Shown: piece after piece, positions 7,482 through 17,617 of the stretch
Layout: each line of letters starts with the position of its first letter
How positions within the stretch are numbered: the first letter of the stretch is position 1
Assembly (NCBI RefSeq): GCF_000382065.1
Contig: NZ_KB907505.1
Span: 62,001 to 126,000 of the forward strand
Direction of reading: 5' to 3'
DNA from: Stenotrophomonas hibiscicola ATCC 19867
Lineage (GTDB): Bacteria; Pseudomonadota; Gammaproteobacteria; Xanthomonadales; Xanthomonadaceae
Length of the DNA stretch: 64,000 nucleotides
Notes under the pieces: generated by a model
Told to the model about the DNA's origin: nothing
Seen by the model: the letters and a program-made list of their open reading frames with translations, nothing else
The model's database searches: none
Made by a program: the position numbers and the translations under genes

Positions 7482-9806
7482 TTACGAAGAGAAATTCTTC
7501 TTCAAAATCAACATCCTGGAGAAGGCAGGGAACAGCGCCGGGGCTTGCTCGGGCAGCCGCATGATGCCGATGTCAGCGCCGTCACTGACCGCCAGCGCCA
7601 CGTAGAGATCGCGCCCGTTGGCGCTGGCACTGAGTCCATTGCCCGCGCTGAGCCGCTGCGGATCAAGGCAGCGTTCCGGCACTTCGGTACCGTCCTGGAT
7701 CAGGACCAGGGTCGTGCCACACTGCGTGGACGTGCCGAGGTAACCGATGCCACCGTTCCCCACGACGGTCCAGGTGCGATAGCGCCACCGACTCGGCAGG
7801 TCTTCAGTGATCTGCCGCACACTGGCCGGTGACAGTGCCGGATCGACCGACCACAGCCCACCAGCGGCGAGGCGCGTGAACAGCACCCGTCCGCTGGCGC
7901 GATCAAAACGTGCCTGCGACACCCCATCAATGCTGGCCAGCCGGCGCCAGGGGTGAGAGCTGCGGTCGAACAGGCTCAAGCGCGTGCGCTGGTCGGCATC
8001 CCGCTCCACCACCAGCAGCTGGTCATCGCCGGCCCCGTAAAGCGCCTGCAGCGGTTGTTCGGCGGGCACCGGCAGTGGCTGCAGCCGCTCATCACGCGGC
8101 GAGATTTCGTAGACCACGGTACGTCCATGGTCATCGCGGCCAACCACCAGCAGGTGCCGGCTGTCGGCGGCCCAGTCCGGTGCCTGCCGGGCCTCCGGCC
8201 GCAGGCCTTCGATCAGCCGCAGCGAGTCCGGCCGCTGCATGTCAGCCCACCACAAGGCGAAACTGCCGGAGCGATCGGAGGTGAAGGCCAGCTGGCGGCC
8301 ATCGGGCGCGGCCATCGGCTGACCATCACGGCCACTGGACGCGAACAGTCGTTCCGCACGTCCTCCCTCGATCGGAACCTTGAACACGCCGAACTGCGCC
8401 CGCCGGTGGACAAACGCAAGCACGTTGCCATGGCGGGATACCGCAGGCCACTGCGCATCATCCAGGCCAGCGTCGCGCAGCGTGCGGCGCTCGACGTCGA
8501 GGTAGTACAGGCGAACTTCACTGTCCACGCGACGGCCGAACACGATGGTGCGCCCATCCCCCAGCCAGGCCCAGCCTCGCTGCTCGGCCGCTTCATTGGT
8601 CAGCTGCTCGGGGGTACCGCCGACGGCGGGCATCCGCCACAGATCACCCATCTGCGGATTGCGCACGAACACCAGCCACTTACCGTCTGGCGAGTAGCGC
8701 GGCGCATAGTCGAAATCATCGGCATCGACGCGGTAATCCAGCTCACGCCATTGGCCACTGGCCAGATCCAGCACGCGGATGCCGCGATGCGCATAGCGTC
8801 CGACCATGCTGCCGAACACCAGCCCCCGGCCATCCGGGGTCCAGTCAAAACTGAGCAGCTCGGTTCCGTCGCAGCGGGTTGCCTGGCGCACGGCACCACC
8901 TGTGGCACTGGCGATCAGCACCTGGCAGCCGCCTCCGGCGCTGAATCGTGCAAACGCGATCTCGCGCCCATCCGGCGACCAGCTCGGGAAACGGTCGTTG
9001 GCACCGGCCGGAGGCGTCAGCAACTGGCGCGCGGGCGCATTGCCCGAGGTCTGCACCTTGATCGCACCGCCGTCCCCCCCGTCGTCGTTGGCCCCTTCGT
9101 AGGCCACCTGGGAACCGTCGGGCGAAAGTGTTGGATACGTCTCAAAACCACTGGTCGCGGTGATCAGCCGGTAAGGCCGCTGCGGGCTGCCGATCACGCG
9201 AACGCCGTTCTCCACGGCCGCATCAACCGGTGAACTGGCTTCCGGCGGCTGCCGCAACAGCAGCATCGTCAGCACGATCACCGTGCCAAGCATCAATATG
9301 CCGATTGCCAACAGTACCTGGCGCCGGACCCGTCGCCACGCCCGGCGAAGCCCCGGCACCGGCACCGTACCGACCGCGGCCCTGCCACCGGCGTCCGCGG
9401 GCGGCAACGGAAGATCGGCCAGCTCGCCGCTGTCCACGGCAGCCTCAGGCGCCTCCAGCACCTGCACCGGCACCAGCAACCGATAACCGCTCTTGGCGAT
9501 GGTCTCGATATAGGTCTGGCCGTTGTCGTCGTCGTTGGCGAATGCCTTGCGCAGCTGCGTGACGGCCTGGGTCAGCACGTCATTGGTGGGCAGCGTGTCG
9601 GGCCACACTTCGGCAAACAGCTCCTCGCGGGTGACCACGCGGCCGGGCTGCCGCAGCAGAACGCGCAGCACACCCAGCGCTTTCGGCGTCAGCCGGCGCG
9701 GACGACGCGCACCTTCAACTTCGACCTCTCGCGAGGACAAAGTGACGACGCATTCGCCAACCTGGATACGGTCAGCCTCGGGCGGCTGGATTTCGCTGCT
9801 GTTCAT
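7482..9806 (-). CDS. CadC-like membrane regulator with TolB/PD40 beta-propeller sensor
   Basis: 774 residues. Residues about 15-115 are a winged-helix OmpR/CadC DNA-binding domain (RRLTPKALGVLRVLLRQPGR, REELFAEVWPD, IETIAKSGYRLLVPV). One membrane span lies near 164-185 (VLLAIGILMLGTVIVLTMLL). The rest is periplasmic and consists of repeated PD40/TolB-like blades: TYPTLSPDGSQVAYE, RFPSWSPDGREIAFAR, FDYAPRYSPDGKWLVFVR, QPMAAPDGRQLAFTSDRSGS. This makes a one-component transmembrane regulator: DNA binding inside, sensing outside, no phosphorelay. Xanthomonadaceae carry several such proteins, often near TonB receptors; the target genes here are unknown. It lies upstream of the AraC gene on the same strand. 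Confidence 0.85.
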   Translation of the reverse strand: MNSSEIQPPEADRIQVGECVVTLSSREVEVEGARRPRRLTPKALGVLRVLLRQPGRVVTREELFAEVWPDTLPTNDVLTQAVTQLRKAFANDDDNGQTYIETIAKSGYRLLVPVQVLEAPEAAVDSGELADLPLPPADAGGRAAVGTVPVPGLRRAWRRVRRQVLLAIGILMLGTVIVLTMLLLRQPPEASSPVDAAVENGVRVIGSPQRPYRLITATSGFETYPTLSPDGSQVAYEGANDDGGDGGAIKVQTSGNAPARQLLTPPAGANDRFPSWSPDGREIAFARFSAGGGCQVLIASATGGAVRQATRCDGTELLSFDWTPDGRGLVFGSMVGRYAHRGIRVLDLASGQWRELDYRVDADDFDYAPRYSPDGKWLVFVRNPQMGDLWRMPAVGGTPEQLTNEAAEQRGWAWLGDGRTIVFGRRVDSEVRLYYLDVERRTLRDAGLDDAQWPAVSRHGNVLAFVHRRAQFGVFKVPIEGGRAERLFASSGRDGQPMAAPDGRQLAFTSDRSGSFALWWADMQRPDSLRLIEGLRPEARQAPDWAADSRHLLVVGRDDHGRTVVYEISPRDERLQPLPVPAEQPLQALYGAGDDQLLVVERDADQRTRLSLFDRSSHPWRRLASIDGVSQARFDRASGRVLFTRLAAGGLWSVDPALSPASVRQITEDLPSRWRYRTWTVVGNGGIGYLGTSTQCGTTLVLIQDGTEVPERCLDPQRLSAGNGLSASANGRDLYVALAVSDGADIGIMRLPEQAPALFPAFSRMLILKKNFSS

Positions 9807-10025
9807 TTTCCGGGATACAGTAGGGACGGGCCTGGGCAGGTTTCACCAGCAATACCGCCCCCAACCGGGGACAACAAAAAGCCAGATTCCGCACACAGCA
9901 TCGGCGCATACCGCAAAAACAATGAAGCGGGCGAATACTAGCCTATGCGGGTTACCTCGCCTATCGCGTGGTCGACATCCAGGCTCTCTCTCGCCGACGC
10001 ATTCACATAATTTGCTGCACCATTC

Positions 10026-10043
10026 GCGCCCTGCGGGGCGCGG
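10026..10043. other. GC-rich hairpin between the channel and regulator genes
   Basis: The 258-bp gap 9807-10065 holds a GCGCC/GGCGC hairpin followed on the plus strand by AATTTTT. It may terminate transcription leaving the channel gene, but the T-run is on the wrong side for that strand. Otherwise I see only AT-richer promoter-like DNA upstream of the CadC-like gene. Confidence 0.3.
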
Positions 10044-10065
10044 AATTTTTATCTGGCGTTCATTT

Positions 10066-10737
10066 TCACACGCGCCGCAGCATGGTCAATCCGACCAGTC
10101 GCGAAACCACCAAAGCCACGTACATCACGCCTGAAAACTGCTCCAGCATGACCAGGGCACGCGCCTGCGGATGCAGGGGTACTACGTCGCTCAAGCCAAC
10201 ACCCGAGAGCAAACTGAAGCTCAGATAAAGCAGTTCCATCCAGGTGCGCTGTGCACCGCCGCCGGAGCCCTGGAAACTGCCCGGATACCATTGTTGGCAC
10301 ACGGCAAAAGCAAATGCGAAGGCCCAGGCCAGCAGCGTGAATGTGGCGCCTGCGGCGAACAGTTCATCGCGGGTGACTTTATGGTCCTGGAGCATGTAGG
10401 CAATGAGCGCACCGGCCGTATAGAAGTACAGCAGGCTCTCCAGCAGTTGCGCGGTGGTCAGCAGCGCAGTGCGGTCCAGCAGTGCACCGGCCAGCGAGAA
10501 CACCACCGAGGGAATGGCCAGCAGCAGTGCCAGCCAGGTGCCCAGCGGGCTGCGTTGCACCACCCACAACGCCAGGCCCAGTACCGCCATGCCGAACATG
10601 CCCAGCGCCGCGCGGCCCGCAGCGGTGTCATCCAGCGCGGGGTACAGCAGCACCGCGATCAGCTGGGCGCCCAACAGCCAGGCCGAAGGATGACGGCGGG
10701 CAATGGCCAGCCAACGGGTGGTGATGGCAACAGGCAT
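10066..10737 (-). CDS. Ion-channel-like integral membrane protein (Ion_trans_2 type)
   Basis: 223 residues, mostly hydrophobic: two to four helices in the first half (AWLLGAQLIAVLLYPAL, LGMFGMAVLGLALWVV, WLALLLAIPSVVFSLAGALL, LLESLLYFYTAGALIAYML), then TFTLLAWAFAFAFAVCQQWY, a pore-loop-like segment WMELLYLSFSLLSGVGLSDV and a last helix (FSGVMYVALVVSRLVGLTM). The layout matches the two-helix potassium-channel family, with the selectivity filter read as SGVGLSD instead of TVGYGD. That change makes K+ selectivity doubtful. No fused regulatory domain is seen. Possibly monocistronic. Confidence 0.65.
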   Translation of the reverse strand: MPVAITTRWLAIARRHPSAWLLGAQLIAVLLYPALDDTAAGRAALGMFGMAVLGLALWVVQRSPLGTWLALLLAIPSVVFSLAGALLDRTALLTTAQLLESLLYFYTAGALIAYMLQDHKVTRDELFAAGATFTLLAWAFAFAFAVCQQWYPGSFQGSGGGAQRTWMELLYLSFSLLSGVGLSDVVPLHPQARALVMLEQFSGVMYVALVVSRLVGLTMLRRV

Positions 10738-10793
10738 GGCGTCCTTTCCCCAGGGAGATGGGCGGAGGATAGCCGGGAGCGGCGTGATGAGCG

Positions 10794-10816
10794 GTAGTGC
10801 CGGCCGCTGGCCGGCA
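10794..10816 (+). repeat. SMAG-type REP palindrome (GC-rich variant)
   Basis: GTAG followed by a TGCCGGCC / GGCCGGCA inverted repeat, 14 bp after the thiC stop codon on the 3' side of that gene. Confidence 0.6.
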
Positions 10817-10830
10817 CCCCCGCTTCCGCG

Positions 10831-12853
<2,023 letters not shown>

Positions 12854-12900
12854 TTGGTGTGCATTAGAGCATAGAACGTGCTGTAGCCCATGGCTGTTCC

Positions 12901-12922
12901 ATCCACGCACGGCGTGGATCCG
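12901..12922 (-). repeat. SMAG-type REP palindrome
   Basis: ATCCACGC / GCGTGGAT inverted repeat with an ACG centre, in the divergent gap between the thiC riboswitch and the BCCT gene. The GTAG end is degenerate. Confidence 0.6.
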
Positions 12923-13103
12923 CTGTTTCTGTATTAACAGAACCGTGACATCGCATTCAGTAACGTGCACGCGCATCGTGCCGCTGCGGCCGGTGTTTCC
13001 TCGCCGCCTTCGCGGCCCCTGCCCGGTCTGTGCTGCATGTCGCCGGCCCCTCGCAGCAAGCTCTGCTCGCTCCCCTCAATCCCTTGATCGGAGAAGCCCC
13101 TTC

Positions 13104-14681
13104 ATGGTGTTTCGCGTTTCCATTGCACTGGTTCTGCTGCTGGTGCTGCTCGCCGGTGTTGCACCCGGTCCCTTCAACACCGTGGTCCAGTCGATGCTGG
13201 CCGAGGTCATCCGCAGTGTCGGCTGGCTGTACCTGCTGGTCGTGTTCCTGGCGCTGGTGTTCCTGATGTACCTGGCCTTCGGCCGCTTCGGCAACCTGCG
13301 CATCGGTGGCGAAGATGCCGAGCCCGAGTTCTCGCGTGCCAGCTGGATGTCGATGCTGTTCGCTGCCGGCATGGGCATCGGCCTGGTGTTCTGGGGCGCC
13401 GCCGAGCCCATTTCGCACTTCAGCAAGCCACCGGAGGGGCTGGCGCCCGAAAGCATGGACGCCGCGCGCGCCGCCATGCGCTATGCGTTCTTCCATTGGG
13501 GCCTGCACCCGTGGGCGATCTACGCGCTGATCGGCCTGGCCATGGCCTGGTTCCAGTTCAACCGCAACGGCCGTGGCCAGATCAGCGATATGTTGCAACC
13601 GATCATCGGCCGTCACCATCGTGGCTGGATCGGGCATATGGTCAACATCTCCGCGGTCGTCGCCACCGCGGTTGGCGTGGCTACAGCACTGGGCTTCGGC
13701 ACGGTACAGATCGCGGCCGGCGTGGAACGCGTGTTCGGCGTGCAGGCGGGCGTGCCGCTGCAGCTGACCATCATCGCAGTGGCTTTCGTACTGTACATGG
13801 CGTCCACGCTCAGCGGTGTCGGCCGCGGCATGAAATGGCTGTCCAACTTCAACCTTGCATTGGCTGCACTGCTGCTCGCGCTGGTGCTGGTACTCGGCCC
13901 GACTGGCGCGATCTTCAACACCTTCACGACGACGTTGGGCTCCTATCTCAATCAGCTGGTGACGATGAGCCTGCGTATGTCACCGTTCTCGTCCAGCACC
14001 TGGGTCGCGGACTGGACGATCTTCTACTGGGCCTGGTGGATCTCCTGGGCACCGTTCGTGGGTTCGTTCATCGCGCGCATCTCGCGCGGGCGCAGCGTGC
14101 GCGAGTTCGTGATCGGCGTGGTGCTGGCACCGACGCTGCTGGGCTTCTTCTGGTTCTCGGTGTTCGGTGGCACCGCGATCTGGATGCAGATCTTCGGCCA
14201 GGCCGACCTGCTGCAGGCACTGGGCAACGGCTATGAAACGGTGCTGTTCACCATGTTCGACAGCATGCCGCTGCCGTTGCTGCTGTCGTGCATTGCGCTG
14301 GTGCTACTGATGATCTTCTTCGTGACCTCGGCTGATTCTGCGGTACTTGTGCTGGCCAGCATGTCCACGGACGACGCGGGCGAGCCATTGCGCAAGCACA
14401 AAGTGGCGTGGGGTGTCGGCATTGCGCTCGTGGCGGGTTCCTTGCTGTTGGCAGGGGGACTGGAGGCGCTGCAGGGCATGATCACCATCGCTGCGCTGCC
14501 GTTCGCGCTGCTGATGCTTCTTGTGATGGTGTCCCTGTACCGGGTGCTGGACCAGGAATACACCCGGGGGCGGCGGCAGGCGCAGCGCCAGCGGCACATG
14601 ATCGATGCGTGGATTGCACGCGAGATGGCGGCGCAGGAGGAAACCCAGGCGGAGGCAGCGCGCGCGCACGATCAGGATTGA
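13104..14681 (+). CDS. BCCT-family betaine/choline/carnitine transporter
   Basis: 525 residues from ATG 13104, with GGAGAAG 7 nt upstream; longer readings run into divergent-promoter DNA. It is a 12-span secondary transporter of the BCCT family, which takes up quaternary ammonium osmolytes with Na+ or H+. Hallmarks: MLFAAGMGIGLVFWGAAEP near helix 3, FHWGLHPWAIYALIGLAMAW, the aromatic-box helix TIFYWAWWISWAPFVGSFIA followed by RISRGRSVREF, and FFVTSADSAVLVLASMS. The C-terminal tail is short and charged (QRQRHMIDAW...HDQD), lacking the long osmosensing tail of BetT. The substrate is not determinable from sequence alone. Confidence 0.92.
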   Translation: MVFRVSIALVLLLVLLAGVAPGPFNTVVQSMLAEVIRSVGWLYLLVVFLALVFLMYLAFGRFGNLRIGGEDAEPEFSRASWMSMLFAAGMGIGLVFWGAAEPISHFSKPPEGLAPESMDAARAAMRYAFFHWGLHPWAIYALIGLAMAWFQFNRNGRGQISDMLQPIIGRHHRGWIGHMVNISAVVATAVGVATALGFGTVQIAAGVERVFGVQAGVPLQLTIIAVAFVLYMASTLSGVGRGMKWLSNFNLALAALLLALVLVLGPTGAIFNTFTTTLGSYLNQLVTMSLRMSPFSSSTWVADWTIFYWAWWISWAPFVGSFIARISRGRSVREFVIGVVLAPTLLGFFWFSVFGGTAIWMQIFGQADLLQALGNGYETVLFTMFDSMPLPLLLSCIALVLLMIFFVTSADSAVLVLASMSTDDAGEPLRKHKVAWGVGIALVAGSLLLAGGLEALQGMITIAALPFALLMLLVMVSLYRVLDQEYTRGRRQAQRQRHMIDAWIAREMAAQEETQAEAARAHDQD

Positions 14682-14690
14682 GGGGGTTTT

Positions 14691-14716
14691 GCAGCCTGCG
14701 GCTGCACCGCTTTTTT
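14691..14716 (+). terminator. Weak terminator after the BCCT gene
   Basis: Short stem GCAGCC / GGCTGC followed by ACCGC and six Ts, 10 bp after the stop codon. Confidence 0.5.
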
Positions 14717-14767
14717 CAAGCAACGGCAACAACAACTTCAAAAGCGGCTCTGGATTTCTGCTGGTTT

Positions 14768-14871
14768 GGCGGGGAGGGGGCCGATGGCGGGACACGCCGC
14801 AAGTACGTCCCTGTAGGCTCGGCCACGGCATCCATGCCGTGGACGGTCCCGCCATCGGCCCCCTCCCCGCC
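14768..14871. repeat. Long inverted repeat with conserved core (copy 1)
   Basis: Two perfect 26-bp arms (14768-14793 and 14846-14871) enclose a 52-nt core holding CAAGTACGTCCCTGTAGGCT and a small GGCATCCATGCC palindrome. The same core recurs at 15067-15173 and 56769-56872 with quite different arms. The rest of the 558-bp gap 14682-15239 holds only repeats: no gene is seen. Confidence 0.75.
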
Positions 14872-14895
14872 TCCGACAATTTCCCGGTGACGGCA

Positions 14896-14918
14896 GTAGA
14901 TCCACGCCATGCGTGGAT
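14896..14918 (+). repeat. SMAG-type REP palindrome
   Basis: A canonical copy: GTAG followed by ATCCACGC / GCGTGGAT around CAT. Confidence 0.8.
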
Positions 14919-14942
14919 CAGGTGTATCGGAAAACAAGAAGG

Positions 14943-14979
14943 GGTCGGATCCGTTTTCCTTCGGAAAACGGGTCCGACC
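14943..14979. repeat. Dispersed palindrome, GGTCGGATCC type
   Basis: Nearly perfect 17-bp arms (GGTCGGATCCGTTTTCC and its complement with one mismatch) around a TTC loop. A relative lies at 29256-29296, with the same outer GGTC-GATCC and a TTTTCC/GGAAAA inner stem. Confidence 0.6.
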
Positions 14980-15066
14980 TCAACCCACAGCGCGCGGCTG
15001 TTGCCTTTGCTCTTGCTCTTGCTCTTCTTTTTTCTTTTCCTGCGGTGATGGCCACGGACACTGTCA

Positions 15067-15173
15067 GGGGTCGGGCGGGGGGGTTGGGCGGGGGTGTCAG
15101 CCGCATGGATGCGGCTGCCAAGCCTCCAGGGACGGATTCACGGCGTCCCCCGAACAGCCCACCCGCCCGGCCC
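15067..15173. repeat. Long inverted repeat with conserved core (copy 3, reverse orientation)
   Basis: G-rich left arm and C-rich right arm pair imperfectly. The core, read on the minus strand, has GTCCCTGGAGGCTTGG and GCCGCATCCATGCGGC, matching the cores at 14794-14845 and 56798-56844. Confidence 0.6.
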
Positions 15174-15239
15174 AATCACATGATCCCGCTTCCACGAACC
15201 ACCACCGCAGAGGGGGCTCAGCCCGGTGGCCGGAAAACC

Positions 15240-17033
15240 TCAATACCCCGCCGCCTGCCCATCCTTGCGGCTCTCCGAAGCACCGTAGTAAACCCCGGTC
15301 TCGGGATCACGCATGATCGCCTGGTACCCGCCATACGGGCCATCGGCGAACACGATGCGATGCCCTTTGCGCATCAGCGCGCGCACCGTTTCATAAGGGA
15401 AGCCGGTTTCCAGATTCACTTCACCGCCATCGGTCATCGCCGTAGCCTGACCCGTCGGTTCAGTCGAGCCTTCGTGCTGGATGCGCGGCGCATCACCGGC
15501 TTCCTGCAGGTTCATGCCGAAGTCCACCAGGTTCATCACGATCTGCGCGTGGCCCTGCGGCTGCATCGCGCCGCCCATCACGCCGAAGCTGGCATACGGC
15601 TTGCCACCCTTGGTAATGAACGCCGGAATGATGGTCTGGAAGGGGCGCTTGCCCGGTGCGTAGCCGTTGGGATGGTTCTTCTGCAGCACGAACATCTCGC
15701 CACGATCCTGCAGGATGAAGCCCAGCCCCGGCGGCGCCATGCCGCTGCCCATGCCGCGGTAGTTGGACTGGATCAGCGAGACCATCATGCCGTCGGCGTC
15801 GGCCACGGTCATGTAGATCGTGTCGCCCTCCTCCAGCTGCTTCGGCGTGCCCGGCTGCACTTCCTTCAACGCCTTTTCCATCGAGATCAGCGCGCGGCGC
15901 TGCGCGGCGTATTCCTTGGAAATCAGCTTCTGCACCGGTGCCGGCTGGAACGCCATGTCGGCGTAGAAGCGTGCACGGTCGGCGAAGGCCAGCTTCTTCG
16001 CTTCAACGAACAGGTGCACATGCTCCGGTGAACCAAACGGGATCTTCGAGAAATCGTAGCCTTCCAGCACGTTGAGGATCTGCAGCGCGGCAATGCCCTG
16101 GCTGTTCGGCGGCAGTTCCCACACGTCGTAGCCACGGTAGTTGCTGCTGACCGGTTCGACCCATTCGCCATGATGGTCAGCCATGTCCTGATAGCTCAGG
16201 TAGCCACCGTTGGCCTTGAAATAGTCGCCGATGGTGCGGGCGATGTCACCCTTGTAGAAGGCGTCGCGTCCGCCATCGGCGATCTTCTGCAGCGTGCTGG
16301 CCAGATTCGGGTTCTTCCACATCTCGCCCTTGCGCGGGGCGTGGCCGTTGATCGTGAACTGCTCCTTGAAGCCCGGGTACTGCGACAGCTTGGGTACCGA
16401 GCGGTTCCAGTAGTAGGCGATCACTTCGGCCACCGGGTGGCCCTCGCGGGCGTAGCGGATGGCCGGCGCCAGGTTGTCGGCCATCCGGTTGCGACCGAAG
16501 CGGTCGTGCAGTGCGAACCAGCCGTCGACCGCGCCAGGTACCGAGACCGGCAGCGGGCCGGTGGCCGGGATGTCCTTCAGGCCACGGCGCTGGAACTCGG
16601 CCAGGGTGAGCGATTTCGGCGAGCGCCCCGAGCCGTTGTAGCCATAGAGCTTCTGCGTCTTCGGGTCCCAGACGATGGCGAACAGGTCGCCGCCGATGCC
16701 GTTGCCGGTGGGCTCCATCAGGCCCAGCGCTGCGTTGGCCGCGATGGCGGCATCCACCGCCGAGCCACCGCCCTTCATCACGTCCAGCGCGATCTGGGTG
16801 GCCAGCGGCTGCGAGGTGGCGGCCATCGCATGGGGGGCGATCACCTCCGAACGGGTGGCGAAGGTGTGGCCGGTAATGCGGTCGGCGGCAAAGGACAGCG
16901 CGGGCACGGCAGCCAGCACGGCGGCGGCGATCAGGGAACGGGCAAGGCGTCGGGACACGGTCGGGTTCCGATGGACGGGTGGTTCCCCGATCTTCGCCGC
17001 TGCGGCCTTCACGCGGTATCGGACAGACGTCAT
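15240..17033 (-). CDS. ggt: Gamma-glutamyltransferase, periplasmic
   Basis: 597 residues with a signal peptide near residues 28-50 (RRLARSLIAAAVLAAVPALS). This Ntn-hydrolase cleaves or transfers the gamma-glutamyl group of glutathione and related peptides. Landmarks: MVKGGGSAVDAAIA-like MKGGGSAVDAAIAANAALGL, EPTGNGIGGDLFAI, and EEGDTIYMTVADADG, in which Thr at about 405 should be the autoprocessing residue that becomes the N-terminus of the small subunit. The residues after it (IYMT) differ from the common THYS. C-terminal glycines GVMGGAMQPQGH bind substrate. No cotranscribed partner; it converges on the BCCT gene across a repeat-rich gap. Confidence 0.94.
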   Translation of the reverse strand: MTSVRYRVKAAAAKIGEPPVHRNPTVSRRLARSLIAAAVLAAVPALSFAADRITGHTFATRSEVIAPHAMAATSQPLATQIALDVMKGGGSAVDAAIAANAALGLMEPTGNGIGGDLFAIVWDPKTQKLYGYNGSGRSPKSLTLAEFQRRGLKDIPATGPLPVSVPGAVDGWFALHDRFGRNRMADNLAPAIRYAREGHPVAEVIAYYWNRSVPKLSQYPGFKEQFTINGHAPRKGEMWKNPNLASTLQKIADGGRDAFYKGDIARTIGDYFKANGGYLSYQDMADHHGEWVEPVSSNYRGYDVWELPPNSQGIAALQILNVLEGYDFSKIPFGSPEHVHLFVEAKKLAFADRARFYADMAFQPAPVQKLISKEYAAQRRALISMEKALKEVQPGTPKQLEEGDTIYMTVADADGMMVSLIQSNYRGMGSGMAPPGLGFILQDRGEMFVLQKNHPNGYAPGKRPFQTIIPAFITKGGKPYASFGVMGGAMQPQGHAQIVMNLVDFGMNLQEAGDAPRIQHEGSTEPTGQATAMTDGGEVNLETGFPYETVRALMRKGHRIVFADGPYGGYQAIMRDPETGVYYGASESRKDGQAAGY

Positions 17034-17196
17034 GGACGTTGATCCTGGGGTGGAAGAATCCGACGGATTCCGCGCAAAAACCGCCCAGAAAGGAGTGAAT
17101 TCGGGTTCACCGAAACACTTTCAGCAGCAACCATCCTTGTGCCGCAAGCGATTGCGCTGGATTCACTGGAAACCGATAAAAAAACCGTCGCGAGGG

Positions 17197-17202
17197 TTGA
17201 CA
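17197..17202 (+). promoter_or_regulatory. -35-like box of the ilv-leu operon
   Basis: A consensus TTGACA 32 bp upstream of the leader-peptide ATG. The -10 is not obvious (TTTCTC at the expected spacing). The rest of 17034-17233 shows nothing else I can assign. Confidence 0.45.
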
Positions 17203-17233
17203 CCGCCAAAACGGCTGTGTTTCTCTCGATCAC

Positions 17234-17362
17234 ATGTTGCATCACAACACGCCACTGCGAACCCACATTGAAGCCGCCGACACCGGCGCCGCCTCGCTGC
17301 GTTCGATTCTTGTGCTCGTACTTATTACCCAGCCAACAGGTGCGGGACGAGCCAGCGTGTAA
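17234..17362 (+). CDS. ilv-leu operon leader peptide
   Basis: A 42-residue open frame starting MLHHNTPLRTHIEAADTGAA and containing, at residues 25-31, seven consecutive branched-chain codons: ATT CTT GTG CTC GTA CTT ATT (ILVLVLI, bases 17306-17326). It is followed by a terminator and then the ilv-leu genes. This is the hallmark of ribosome-mediated attenuation: when charged Ile-, Leu- or Val-tRNA is scarce the ribosome stalls in this run. No strong ribosome site is seen upstream (GATCAC), which is common for leader peptides. The product itself is expected to have no other function. Confidence 0.88.
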   Translation: MLHHNTPLRTHIEAADTGAASLRSILVLVLITQPTGAGRASV

Positions 17363-17418
17363 GCAACAAACACACCGGAACTCATCAAAACCCGCACCCG
17401 CCCCGGTGCGGGTTTTTT
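17339..17418 (+). promoter_or_regulatory. Transcription attenuator (antiterminator/terminator switch)
   Basis: GGTGCGGG occurs twice, at 17339-17346 inside the leader frame and at 17405-17412. Between them lies its exact complement CCCGCACC (17391-17398). Pairing with the first copy would be the antiterminator; pairing with the second makes a hairpin followed by six Ts (17413-17418), the terminator. The first copy starts 12 nt after the last control codon, so a stalled ribosome would leave it free. Confidence 0.85.
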
Positions 17419-17450
17419 CATTTCAGGACCTGGTTTCAGACGCAACCACC

Positions 17451-17552
17451 ATGACCAACGCTCAGTGCAAAGCCCGGCCCCAGACCACCACCACGCCTCG
17501 TAGTGGCTGTGCCTGTGCGATGCGCAGCGCCTCCTCCACCGCTTTCCCCTGA
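17451..17552 (+). CDS. Possible second leader peptide with Thr run
   Basis: A 33-residue open frame ([20 protein letters not shown] and a further 13 residues) lies between the attenuator and ilvC. It contains four consecutive Thr codons (ACC ACC ACC ACG) and stops one base before a second terminator-like hairpin. Threonine is the substrate of IlvA in this operon, so a threonine-sensing leader is conceivable. Against this, there is no good ribosome site and no obvious alternative pairing. Low confidence that it is translated. Confidence 0.3.
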   Translation: MTNAQCKARPQTTTTPRSGCACAMRSASSTAFP

Positions 17553-17553
17553 C

Positions 17554-17592
17554 CGGCCGGTACGTCACCTCGACGACCGGCCGTTCTTTTTT
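17554..17592 (+). terminator. Second terminator-like hairpin upstream of ilvC
   Basis: CGGCCGGT pairs perfectly with ACCGGCCG, extended by CGTC/GACG with a one-base bulge, then a T-rich tail (TTCTTTTTTC). It lies 26 bp before the ilvC start, so it must be read through for expression. Confidence 0.6.
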
Positions 17593-17617
17593 CTTCCCAC
17601 CGCAAGGAACCTCCCCC

